Part shown: positions 35,219 through 47,600 of the stretch, one piece after another
Numbering within the stretch: the stretch's first letter is position 1
Layout: the number at the start of each line of letters is the position of its first letter
Source: Carposina sasakii
Taxonomy: Eukaryota; Arthropoda; Insecta; Lepidoptera; Carposinidae
DNA: 64,000 nucleotides
Assembly: GCA_014607495.2 (NCBI GenBank)
Contig: CP053154.1
Span: 10,292,001-10,356,000 of the forward strand
Direction of reading: 5' to 3'
Notes under the pieces: generated by a model
Told to the model about the DNA's origin: nothing
What the model saw: the letters and a program-made list of their open reading frames with translations, nothing else
Databases searched by the model: none
Made by a program: the position numbers and the translations under genes

Positions 35219-36500
35219 ATCCTAGGGAATCTCCCACCGCTAGTGAGGATTTGCTTTAAATACGGTGCATTAGTACGAAAATACTTTAAACTAAACTCTA
35301 AGGTGCGACCGTGATCAGGACTGATACCAAGACTGACAATGCATGTGTTAGACGTACTTTATGTATAGTGATAGCACTACGGCCTAGTTTGTAAGCTAAG
35401 TACATGTAACCTGCCTCTAGTCTGTATATAGCGACGGCAGAGGCATCGCACTGAAGTAATTTTAATGGACATGTACCTACTACATCTTTCGAATTACACG
35501 GCTCTTGAAATTACAATCTACCTCTTAATTATAAGACATAATTTCGCCCCTGACAATAGTTCAATGACATGCCAATCGAATAACTGTTATGAACTAGGAG
35601 TCACTTTATATTCATACTCGGGACCAAAGTTAGCTTTCGATATCCTCGCCAGTACTACAAACTGCTTTTATATTTACTTGTATAGTTATTAGGAAATATT
35701 GAATTCCAAATAACTATAAGTACACAAATTTTATATAAAAATATCTAATCTTATATAAATTTATCGCTTCATCAATATATTTCTACTGAAGACATCGATG
35801 TTGATAAACTCTATCTTATAACGATGATGTGCAATTACATTCAGCATATTATTCTGTAAAAACTCTATACATAGCGGGGGAAGGCAATACATTTACGCTT
35901 CTATTTTGTAAAAAGATATAATATTACGTTCACATTGTTATCGTATTTATAGAACCTACATAAACATCTTAACATACATATTTTATGAAATTATAAGTAT
36001 ATATCAAGAACATACAGCATTAATTACTTTCAGTTATTATGGCACTAATGTGCTGACAAAGGACTTATTACAGAAATTCTTTTGAGCCAGACTTAGGCAT
36101 TTTTTATACCTATATATGTCCCTATATACCTACATATATCTTAACCGGTTCCTCAAAATTGGGGGATTATGTACAGCGATGTGCCGTATAACTTCTGTAT
36201 AACTTATACAGTGTTCTACGGTGTCGGTATAACCATTTCTTCTCCATGGGTATAAATAACACTAAAACAAACACTCTGCTGACACTGCTGTGCGCTAACT
36301 AATGGGGAATTCCCCCTTACATAAGGGATTATGTGATTGAATTTTTGTGATTCTAGTTTAACTCATACGATTGACTTGGTCAGTTTTATAAAATGTATTT
36401 TACTCTTGAGATTGAGAAGACCCTATAAATTTACAGTCGCTCGTCTGCGTTGGACTTCATCTGTCAACAAACTATGAGTACATACATTGGTATGTATGTA

Positions 36501-36696
36501 AGGGTCGGTCATATCTGACGGATCATGCGTCGCGTATTATCGGTCGCGTAACGCCAGAACAGACAAAATGTACCTACAGAAAAACACTCGACCGTTCACA
36601 CTCACTCAACCGATGATACGTTAGTGCGTCGAGCGTACAGCGTCTATTGTTAACTGATATGCTCGACGCATCATCCGTCAGATATGAACCGACCCT
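36501..36696. mobile_element. foldback MITE in the cyclin D 3' region
   Basis: AGGGTCGGTCATATCTGACG at the left is mirrored by CGTCAGATATGAACCGACCC at the right. The 33-bp arms have about two differences. Size 196 bp, non-coding. Confidence 0.75.
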
Positions 36697-37843
36697 AAAT
36701 GTAACATCAGCATTATTTGTTGTTTTGTTTACATGGACCTAGTTTTAAATTGAGTTTGAATTGAATTTGTTCGAGGATTACTTCATGATGTAAGAAAATA
36801 GATTTTTGTTCCTTTTATTTGAAAAGTACCAACAGTTTAGTGTAAGAGTTATGTGAGAGTTAAATTTTAATTAACTTTATTATAATCATAGTCACTTCCA
36901 GTCATAATTATGTTGTTATGTTAGGTGTACTATGTATGTTAAGGTTACGTTAGTTATTTCAAGAAATTGTGATTACATTTTTCTGGTAAGAGTTAGATTA
37001 GCCCTTAGTCATTTAAATTCACAATATCGTTCCTATATTTGCAACCATTGGATATAATAATGCAATAGTCAAGTTCCAGTAATTTGTACTTAAAGTCTCT
37101 AAAATAAGCTTTTGGACGTGCATCGTTCATTCCTACTTTAATTCATAATTTGTGATAGTTTTGTTATATTAAGTACGGGTGGCCGAGACTATAGATGTTG
37201 TATTATTATTTAAAATGCAATGTATGTAGTCTATAGATTTATATTTTTGGATATAAGCGAGTCCGCCCCACTTTCAATGTATGTAACAGTTGACGGACAG
37301 TAGAAACTATTCGAAAAGATTGTATATTTTTGTTTTACTCTTTCTGCTTAAATATAATTTTGATTAATTCGCACCTTTAATTAGGTTGCGGTACAACCCA
37401 GTGCGACCGTTTCGTATTGGACGGCTATTCGTCATGTCACATATACTTGAATGCACGTGTGTCAACTGTTAACAATATTGCCAATCGTCTAATTCCATCG
37501 CGCATACCATACATATTGCCATTTCACTCTCACACTCGCTTTATTATCGCTGTGTACCGATTGCATTTTATCTGAAGAGGGCGTAGACTAACAGTTCTGA
37601 TCAATGTCTTCCATGACGGGAAAACGACGTTATGCAGGACCACCACATCCATGTGTTTATGTCCCAGTGGTTCTTGCTTTATTTAACAAACGTCATTTGT
37701 CCCGTTCTCTTATCTGCTATGTAGATATTCTAAATAGCTGTAAGTTTGTATATATTCGAGTTATTTTTTAATTTAATTAATGTGCTGTAAGCATGTGGTG
37801 CCATAAGTAACACTACTTATAAAAGTATTTGTAATATAATAGC

Positions 37844-37849
37844 AATAAA
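37844..37849 (+). terminator. candidate poly(A) signal of cyclin D
   Basis: AATAAA followed by T/A-rich sequence, chosen among several candidates because it closes the long uninterrupted non-coding stretch before the repeats begin. Confidence 0.35.
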
Positions 37850-38875
37850 ATGTATATTTAATATATCTGAAATGAATATAGTTTAATATCAGATGTCATC
37901 CACACACTTGAAATAGACCAATTCTAATAATTTTGCATGTCTACTTACGTTTTCCATAGTATTAAAATAAAGTGGTAGGCACCATAAGGCGATGACAAGA
38001 CGGTGATGATTATAGATATTTATATTATTTAGTTTGTACGTAAACGTGTGGGAAAATATACGCATTACAAGTTAGTCTCGAGTTAATGCTATTTGGCTTA
38101 TTGACTGGCTTTTTCAGAATAGTTTAAGAAATTAGATACTTTTATGAAGTATGTAGAGTTTTATAAAAAATGTTAGGAAGAACGTTAATTTTTCTCTAAT
38201 GTACATAAACAAGCTGTTTAGTGGCTCCAGTAACGCTGACAATTATATGTATTGCACAGTAGGATATTGTAGGTATAAGGCAAAATTCGAAACACTATGA
38301 CACGCGAGGTGCGTAACTTTGATTTCACATGTGATTATTAAATGTAAGTTTCGGTTTGTATGACAGAGATGTAAATATGAAAAACAATAAAAAATTACAA
38401 AATAATATAAATACACTTTTTATTTCACTAATAGTCGATTTTTATTCCCACTCGTACCCAGTGGGGACGACTGGGAATAAACCGACTTTTTCTATCTATC
38501 TATCTGAGAATAAAGTTGATGCTGTCATTATCTTGATCAAATTTTAGAGAAGTCAGCCCTTAAATCTCACCTTAAATAACTTAGATAACTGCACTGATGT
38601 TTCCGTTGAAAGGCTGACCTTGCACAAACAGAGGACTAACAATTTTATTGCTATACTGAAGTACTAGGTTAAACCTTCAATTGTTATCATACAGAAAATT
38701 AAATGTTGAATCAAATTATCCGGGAATTACTAGTTGTATAGCGATTAGCCGTTGGTCCATCGATTTCAAAGACATTTCAAGAAAACCCTACTCCTATGTG
38801 CACCAAGCCTCTCAACTAGATGTATATTTTATAGTCATATTTTATACAATTCTTTAAAAAAAACACTAGTGCATA

Positions 38876-39130
38876 TACAGGTATAACAAAAAGGTTAAGT
38901 TAAGCGAAAAGCTATGTAAATAGCCCACTGTAGAGAACCTATCCACAAAATTTGAGACTCGAAATCACATGTTTATTTTTCCCGATAGTATGGAGAATTT
39001 TTAAATATCTCAGGAAATTTCATAAAATCTTGAAAAATAAAAATGTGATTTCGAATCTCAAATTTGTAGATCTATAGTGGACTATTTATATAGCTTTTCG
39101 CTTAACATGCCCTTTTAGTTACAACCTGTA
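38876..39130. mobile_element. foldback MITE family 1, copy 2
   Basis: Same element as 854..1129: TACAGGTATAACAAAAAGGT at the left, inverted ACCTGTA end at the right, and the shared AGCCCACTGTAGAGAACCTA. TA lies on each side. It sits between the convergent 3' ends of the two main genes. Confidence 0.85.
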
Positions 39131-39251
39131 TAAAAGTATACTGTTTAATTCAGTTGTCAATTGAAGAAATAAATTGATCAAATTGACTATTCTAAACTCA
39201 TTACATACTGTTGTATGAACGAGAAATAAAACAAGTCATTGCTTTTACAAT

Positions 39252-39257
39252 TTTATT
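39252..39257 (-). terminator. candidate poly(A) signal of the golgin gene
   Basis: AATAAA on the minus strand about 2.4 kb after the proposed stop codon at 41617. Other minus-strand AATAAA hexamers lie closer to the stop, so this is only one option. Confidence 0.3.
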
Positions 39258-39696
39258 AAAATCAAAAACAAATTTACAATCATATACACGGGGTCCCATT
39301 TATTTTGGACCCGCTAATATATATACAACACAAAAACTTAAGTATTGATAATGGAAATTTAAAATGAAATCAAAATACAATTAATAATATACATTATTTA
39401 ACTTATAAATTAAGTTAATTTTAAATTTTTATTGAGCATAGCCCCGTGCTTACCAATTTCACCTCAAAGCAAATTAATATTAGAGCACGAGTTAAGATAG
39501 AACAGAAGATGCCTGAGACCTGAGAGCTTACAGGCTAACTCAACTGGTAATGACAGTAGACGTGAAACACTTCAATTAATAAATTAATTGCATTGCATTT
39601 TAATATATCAGCCAACAAACGAGCAATGGATTGCGAACATAATATGTCAAACCAACGACATTACAAACCATTATCACTAGAGTTAGCCAGTAAGTA

Positions 39697-39853
39697 GAGT
39701 CCGTTTCATAGAATAACCCCTATGCCTGAATTCGGAACATATACATAATTTTTTTTGTATGAAGTGACACAGATAATATACACACATAGGAATAGTCATA
39801 CACATAGGAACTAGCGCCATCATCCAAAGGAAGTATTCGGTGAAACGCACTCT
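39697..39853 (+). mobile_element. short MITE family 2, copy 3
   Basis: GAGTCCGTTTCATAG at the left and GGTGAAACGCACTC at the right are imperfect inverted ends. The body has GGAACTAGCGCCATCATCCA. Most complete of the three copies. Confidence 0.6.
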
Positions 39854-40673
39854 AAGGTATGTCACTTCGTATCTTCACTTCAAGGCACAGCTACGCTGCG
39901 TTAACAACTATCGCTCAGGAAGAATAAAAGGCACTCGTGTTGTGGTAGAAACTAATCCCCATATAAAACACTACGAGTCTCGTTTCGTAAATTCCTAATA
40001 TTATAACGAGACTGATAATATATTTTAAAAAACAAAACAATAATTAGATAACATAATATAATGATAGATTTTGAATAAAACCTAATTTAAATGAGACTAG
40101 CTAAACTATAGCGTTTATATTATGTGGCCTGCATAACAATGACGTGGGCCTACTATACAACTGGCATTTTCTTACCCATTGAAGCTACAGGGTGCTTACA
40201 TAGACAATGTAACAGCGTTTCGTAGTGACAATCACATTTCCACCATTAGACTTTTTCACGACATTTAAGGTAGTCATTACAAACTACCAAAGAATCAAAG
40301 GTTGGTATGTAGTTAGCAAAATTCTACAGGATTGAAATAAGGTAACACATAATTATTGCAAGTTTACATATCCCGCCCCGGTGTGGATAAGTTCATATGG
40401 TGTTTAATAAGAGGAAAACATCTCAATAAATTTCATTCGAAAGCTGTCAATGTAATGCAGGCCCCAAATACAAACAATGCCACTTAGTTTTATTACTGAA
40501 GAATATTTTTTATTAAAAGAAAATAACATGAAATTTCAAGGAATGCGTATTGTAATCTTTCTAGATTTCGTTTTTCGTTCGTACTTGTCGTTTTTCTGAT
40601 GCCATACCTTGCCAAATACATGTTAGGATGCCAAATCAAATACTTAAGCGTAAATAAAATTTCTTTAGCGTAC

Positions 40674-40855
40674 ATACATACATATAATCACGCCTTTATC
40701 CCTTACGGGGTAGGCAGAGCACCAAGGGCCGATAGAACCACATGGTGCCACTTCTGACCAATTTTGAGGGTATAGTTGAGATGTACAAGTTCGGTTAGTA
40801 GTGACAGGTGGTCAGCCCATCGCCTACAAAACACCAAGACCCGTAAATATCGTAT
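40674..40855 (+). mobile_element. SINE-like repeat (SINE-2), copy 1
   Basis: ACATACATATAATCACGCCT, then CCCTTACGGGGTAGGCAGAG, GGCCGATAGAACCACATGG and CAGGTGGTCAGCCCATCGCC. A second copy lies at 61144..61312. Lepidopteran genomes carry many such short repeats. A polymerase III box was not clearly seen. Confidence 0.65.
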
Positions 40856-41616
40856 AATCTTTAGCGTAAATAATCGGAAATACCCCTTGTCCTACAACAG
40901 CTCGACCAATATTTAATCAAAGATAATCATTTTATCTTTTAGTTAATTAAAAACAAATTGTATCATTGCATTACATAATTACTAGACATTTAGATAGAGA
41001 CCTATATTCTCGTCGACTCTGGCCGTCACTTAAACGAATACTTAAAATTTTGTACCTGTCCCTTTCTATCTCATGCATTTACATTAATAATGTAGAGTAT
41101 TGTAGAGGAACAGACATAAATTTTAAGTTTATCTTTAGTTAGTTTAGTATTAGTTTATATGATCACATAGTAAGTACAAAGTCGCGTATACTTCCGCACC
41201 CTATGTAAATGACACCGGCATTCGTTGACAAGTTTCTATACACTCATAGATTACCTATAATGGGTAATCTTTGTATACACTATACAGCCAATTCGTAACT
41301 ATGTTCAGGCCAAACATATTACAATTGCGCATTAGGAGTGGTGGCTTATATTAAATGCATTTAGAATAAAGTACCGAAATAATAGTTATACCGCGGAATT
41401 CATCACAAAACCTTATTTAAGTCCCACTTGTACGATCTGCTTAATCTTTGGATTAAATGGCGTCCATCGTCTATCTCTATCACACATGACGTCTCTTTCC
41501 GTTTACATAAGCAAATTGGTCTACTAATTTTCGGATAAAATGAAGTCTAAGATTAAGTATATGGTCCAAGTGGGTTAAAACCTGGCCTAAATCGTGTCTA
41601 TCTCATCGTTGAACAC

Positions 41617-41699
41617 TTACATGTCTTGAACTACCTTTGGGGTGCTTTTGCCGCGCAGCCAGTTTAGGAGAACGGTTGATGTGCTCTGCGAATCCCGAG
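41617..41699 (-). CDS. lva: golgin terminal coding exon
   Basis: Acceptor CTCTATATTCCAG on the minus strand. The first two bases complete a serine codon with the previous exon, and the exon encodes SRDSQSTSTVLLNWLRGK and a short tail before TAA at 41619..41617. The Leu/Trp-rich end looks like a real C-terminus. The stop overlaps GTAAGT, so further splicing is possible. Confidence 0.65.
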
Positions 41700-44600
41700 C
41701 TGGAATATAGAGGAATAATTAAAAAGAAAACCCGACTTTCAATCTGAAGGCGTAGGTTCGATCCCAGTCACGGGCCTGTACCACTGAATCATGAACGGAT
41801 TGTAATATACCAAAATTGTCACTTAGCTATACCCTACGAGGGTAAAACAAACCCCAAATACTTGGCAATACGAGTTTCGAATGAATATGCGCAGACCCCG
41901 TAAATAATGCGGTAAGGGTAGGAAAATGATGATGAATGATGAAAACCCCCGTTAATAATGGGAAAGGGCAGGAAAATGATGATGAATGATGAAAACCCTC
42001 GTAAACAATTCGATAAGGTCAGGAAAATGATGATGAACGATGAAAACCCCCGTTAATAACGGGGTAAAAGCAGGAAAACAAACTTACGCTAAATAGGCGC
42101 ACAGTCGTCGAGTTGCGGACACAAGCCCGTCATACCAATACCTCATAATAATCATGAAAATGATGAGTGATGACGGGGGGAAAATGATGTGATGTAAGCT
42201 TACAGAGCGTGTGGTGCGCCTGCGCGAGCTGGTCGCGCGCGGCGGCCGGCAGCTGCGCCACGTCGCGCTGTAGCAGGCGCAGCCCGAGCTGGCGCTGCTC
42301 GCTCTCCTGCCGGAACGTCACGTCGCGCGAGTGCCGCACGCTGCGCAACTCCGACAGCCTGCACGGTATATACTGTTAGCCGCCGGCCCCCTGCTTACGT
42401 TACTTGCACAGCCGAAGCAATACGATATGTATGTGTGTGGAGCGAAGGCGGGGCGCCGGAGGACGCTCGTTGCGCGCACACATACTCTCAATTTTCGCTA
42501 TCGCATTGCTTCTGTTCTGCAACTGCAAAATAGGTAATAACCGGCTTTTTGCCAATACGAATACGCTCGGACCGGCCCCCTGATTACCTAATTTGCAATA
42601 GCAAAGCCGAAGCAGGGCGATAGCCAAAATTGTACAATATTCGCGTTGAACTGTCAAAATTCCTTAGAATATTTTATTTACACTAGTGGACGCCCGCGAC
42701 TCCGTCAGTGTGGACTACAGAAAAAAGACAAAATATCGAACTTATCCGGGATAAAAACATTTTCCCGGGATAAAAAGTAGCCTATATGTTAAGTGGGACC
42801 TGTCACAATATATTCCTGAAAACTGCATCGAAATCGGTTCAGCAGTTTCTGAGATTAGCGTTTGTGCACACGCACAGACAAACCGACAAACAGACAAAAA
42901 TTCCAAAAATCATTGTTTTGGGTACTATTGCGTTGATAAAGGTATTTCTATAATATTTTTTCTTATATATCTTTCATGTACAGAAAGCGATCCGTTACAT
43001 CTTTATTGTATGTATAGATAATACGAATTTGACAAGCTATCAGCGAATTTTGTGCAATTTTCGCTATCGCTTTGCATTTACTAGTTAGGTAATAAGGGGG
43101 CCGGTGATTTCTCGGACGCTACTCGTACCGTGTAAACCTAACGCACTCGGACGTCGTCGGTCAGTAACCAATCCGTAGCGTCCGAGAAGTCATCTGAGCC
43201 CACTTAATCTGAACCTGTAAAAAGCCGGCTTCAGCTGGAGGAAAACAATCGAGCAGCTCCCGTATTACCTAACTAGCAAAAGCAATGCGAAAATTGTATA
43301 AAATTCACTGATTGCTTGTGAAATTCGTATTACGCGTAACAGCAAACTCCAGGGAATTTGACATCTCAACGCGAATATTGCGCAATTTGTGCTATTGCAT
43401 TGCTTCTACTATGCTTTAGCAAGATACGATGAATAGCCTGCCGGAACATTACTTTCCACTTCTATAGCCTAATGCCTGGTCTGGCACATTCTTATTAAGG
43501 GACGAACGAAGTCATAGAAAAGCGAGCACAATTTAATCCAAAATAAGTTAATAATATGTAAGAAAAACCAAGTAAAATCTGGCAAATATGTACATAGAAT
43601 GATTTTTACAGTAAACTGTAAAGACAGGTAATAAGTTAACAAGAGTGGGCATGTAAATTATAGGCAATTTTTCTATTTATCACATTGAGCTTTGAGTATG
43701 AGGATAATACATTACCTACTTAATTAATTTCCACTTACTTTGCCTGCAACTTCGGCTGATCTCCATCTGGGTTGCTAGTACTACTGCTCCGTGAGGCTTG
43801 CCCGCGATGTGTGTCAACAAACTCATTCTCCACGGTCACCGTCGGCGCATCCACAGCTGACTCTTGACTCGTCCCCGATATATCCAGCCCCATCGCCTTA
43901 CATCTCCCTTTCAGTTCCTCCTGATTCCGCAAGCTGTCAGACAGCCGCAGTTGAAGCGTATCTCTTTCTTCCAACAAATGGCTCAGCTCCATAGTCAGCT
44001 CTTCGCATCGCACATCCCTTTGGTGTAACATGTAAAGTGCTAAATCTAACTCCGCTCTAGGAACGGCGTCCAACAACTCCGGATTAATAGTAATGCCCCG
44101 TTGTTCTGAATCACCCGGTTTTGTATCGGAGGCAAATGTTACATGCTTATCTACTTTCGCACTTGAAGATCTCAACGCATCCTGTAAACTATTAATTTCA
44201 TCTTTAAGTGTAACAATTTCAAATTCTTGATTTTCCAACGCTAACTGCATTTCAGTGCTTCTGCCCGAATGCTCCTCAAGAATATTGTTCAAGTCATTTA
44301 TCTGTTTGTTTAGATTTGTACATTCAATAATCTTTTCATTTAGTGCTTCACTCAGGCTTGTATTTTTTGAATGTAATTCACTCTGAACTTTTTCATTGTG
44401 TACTCCAGTTTCGTGCATTTTTAATCGCATAACTGCTAGTTCAGACTCTTTTTCATAAACTAGATCTTCAACTTTCTTTTCATATTGAATTAATTGTGTT
44501 CTGACATTTTCAAATTCCTCGTTTCGTTGAGATAAACTCAAATTGTAGTCCTGGGCTTTTTGATAAATTTCATTATCTTTAAGCTTTAACTGATTAGTTA

Positions 44601-47600
44601 ATTCTAGTATTTTGGTCTCTGAGTCTTTGAAATTTTTTTGTAGTTCTACAACCTGTTGATTTAGCTCATCATTATCAGCTTTTACTTGAGAAAGTTCAGA
44701 TTGTATATTTTTAAACGTGTGTTCAAAATCGCTAATATGTTTTTGATTATTTGAAGATAATTGATGTATATGTTTTTCATACTCCTCTTGTTGGGAAAGC
44801 AATTTGTTTTCATGCATAACTCTGTCATCCTCTAGCTCTGAACGAAGCATTTCTACTTGATTTAAAGCTGCACCGTATTGATCTTGAAGATTTCGTAAAT
44901 GTTCTTCTTTATCCTGTAATTTGTTTTGTAATGAATTAATTTGTTCTACAGCAATCACTTTGCTAGTTTCTTCCTGGCTTGACGATTGCATAGAATCAAG
45001 TAATTGTTCATATTTTACTTCGAAGCTAGTCAATTGAGTTCTTAGTTCATGTTCTATTTTTTGGAAGTCAGCCTCTCTTTGAGCAAGATGTTGCTTCCAT
45101 AGTTCTGCAATTTCAAACCCTCTCTGATCAACAGCGCTTGTCACTGATGACCGCAATTCTGCCACTGTTGACAGTAGTTCGTTATTTTCAGAATTAAGAT
45201 GTTGTAATTTTTCCTTTAAGTCTGTTATTTCGGCTTCACAATTTTGCAATTTACTTTTCAATTCTGTATTACATGATTCCAGTAATGATATTTTTTCTAG
45301 ATCGCTGCGGCTGTCTAAATCCTGATTAATTTGTAATAATTCTGATTCAATAATGCGCGCATGAATTTTATCTTCATATGTGTTTTGCTGTGTCTCTAAA
45401 GAGACGACAGTATTTTTAAGAGAATCTATTTCGGAGAGTAAAGATTGTGATTTTTCCTTAGATTCAATTTCTAATTTACTGTATGATTTTATCATATCTT
45501 CTAACTGATTTGACACTTCGGTTAGTTTATCTTTATTTAGTTTAAGTTCTTCTGCTAAGCTCAGAGCAAACCTTTTTTGCTCTTCATACGAATGCAACGT
45601 CTCAATGTAAAGTTTTTCTATTTCCGTGTTTTTCATCTTAAGTTCTTCATTCATTTCTGTAATTTGTGATAGTTGAATCTTTAAATCTTCATTATTAGCC
45701 GTAACAGTGACTTTTTCTTTATATAACTTAATATCTTGTGCTAAGTTATCGGCATAATTCTTTTTCTCTTCGTAAGAATGCAATAGTTCAGTATAAAGTT
45801 TATCTGTTTCAGTATTTTTTACCTTTAGTTCCTCATGCATTTGTGTAATTTGTGTTAATTGCATTTTCAAATCTTCACAATTAGTTATATTATTTAAAGA
45901 TTGTTCGGCTTGAATCTTTAACGTATTTATTTCATGTGTCAATGCTGTTTGTTGCGATAACAAGTTGTTGTTACGAGACGTTAATTCATCTACAAGACTT
46001 TGTAATTCATCATTTTCACTTTCAAGTTTCCTTAGATCGTCCTCTAATGCCGAGGGCTTTTTACTTAACACTGAAGATGCCACTTGATGTGACGGAGAAT
46101 CTTTCTCGGCACCCCATTGTACAACTGAGAGTTTATCATTTACTTCTTTAAATTTATATTTCCATAATTCTACTTCATTGTCTAATTTCTCCTTCATTTC
46201 CGTTAATTTATCATTTGCATTGTTGAATACTTCATTTTGTTTTCTAAGTAACTCCTTGTCTCGTTTTTCTTTAGCTAATTCTGCTTGTAAACTGTTGACT
46301 TGTTTCTCTAATTCTTGTACAGTATTAGTTAATTCACTTTCAATCGCTGAATCAAACATTGATGACTGTGACAACTGTTTCGAAATATTTAGTTCTTTAG
46401 TAAGGTTGTCATTGCTAGCTTTAAGATCTTTTAATTTTTTAAGCGCTTTAAGTAACTTGTTATTGTTAGATTCAAGTTCAGCTTTTAGACCTTCATTTTC
46501 CTTTTTTAATTGGTCAATTTGCATGCTAAAATGCGAGTATCCAGGTATTACTTCAGTAGTTTCTTCATTCTCACCAAAACCCCACCCTTCGTCGGAGTTG
46601 AATGGATCTATTTGTTCGGGACAATCAACTTCATTTTTATAGCATAAATAAGCTTTTTTAGGTGTAATTACGGGTTCAATTGATTCTTTATTCTCTGACT
46701 GAATGTTTTGTTGTCGTGTTACTTGAATAATTTTATCTGAATTTTCTTCTTCACAAATTATCTGTGATTGAATTGACGAAATGTCAATATTCTTAGGTTC
46801 TTCACTTAATGCTTCTATTGTTGAGGATATAATCATACCTTCAGTTTTGGGTATGTTCATTTCGAAGGAAACTTTTTTCTTATCAGACAGCTGTTTAAGT
46901 AAATCTTCTTTCTGTGATAACTCAATTTGTGATTCTTTATAGTTGTGTTCCAATACCTTCAATTCATCCATAATTTTCTTTAAGTTTGATTCTGTAGATG
47001 CATTGGCTAATTTTAATTTTTCTACATTATTTATCAATTCGGAGATTTTTTGATTTTTAGCATTAACGATAGCATTTAAATTATTTATTTCATTAATATA
47101 TTGTTCAGTATAATCTGGCTGTTGGTTATGTTTTCTATATCTAGACTCTGTCAGTTCTGAATTTAGTTTTGTAAGTTCTTCGATATTAATATTCAAATTC
47201 TGTATAGTTGCATTATATTCATTAACTTTGTGTTCTAATTGGATAACATGTTCATTAATTTTTTCATATTTTTCGCTTAATGTTTTCTTTTCTTTTATAG
47301 AATTTTCAATTTGAGTATTAAATTCAAACTCTAATTCATCAATATCGTGTTTTCTTTTAGATAATAATGTTTGGTGTTCGTGAGTAAGACGTTTTAGTTG
47401 GTGTTCCATTTCATGTATTTGAGTTTGATATTTAATAACCTCACCCTCAGTCAAATCTGCTTTATCCGCTTTACTTAATAATTGATTGCAACGATCTTGT
47501 AAAACCACTACAGAATTTCGCAAATGATGGTTTTCATCATTCAAATGTTGGATTTTATTTTGTAATTCCCTGTTTTCACTTCCAATTTCATGTAGTTTGT

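Larger units (their letters stand above)
35219..37870 (+). other. probable 3' UTR of cyclin D
   Basis: AT-rich non-coding stretch after the stop. The best poly(A) signal with T-rich downstream sequence is AATAAA at 37844..37849. Earlier and later signals exist (for example TTAAAATAAAG near 37966 and ACAATAAAAA near 38384), so the end is uncertain. A foldback element lies inside at 36501..36696. Confidence 0.4.

Noticed and set aside
41880..42077. CRISPR-like array
   Set aside because: The direct repeats are a SINE-tail minisatellite with diverged units and no unique spacers, in a eukaryotic intron.
46178..46642. 154-codon + strand frame opposite the golgin
   Set aside because: Ser/Leu/Phe-rich antisense shadow of the Glu/Lys-rich coiled-coil exon. 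The same holds for 52193..52921.
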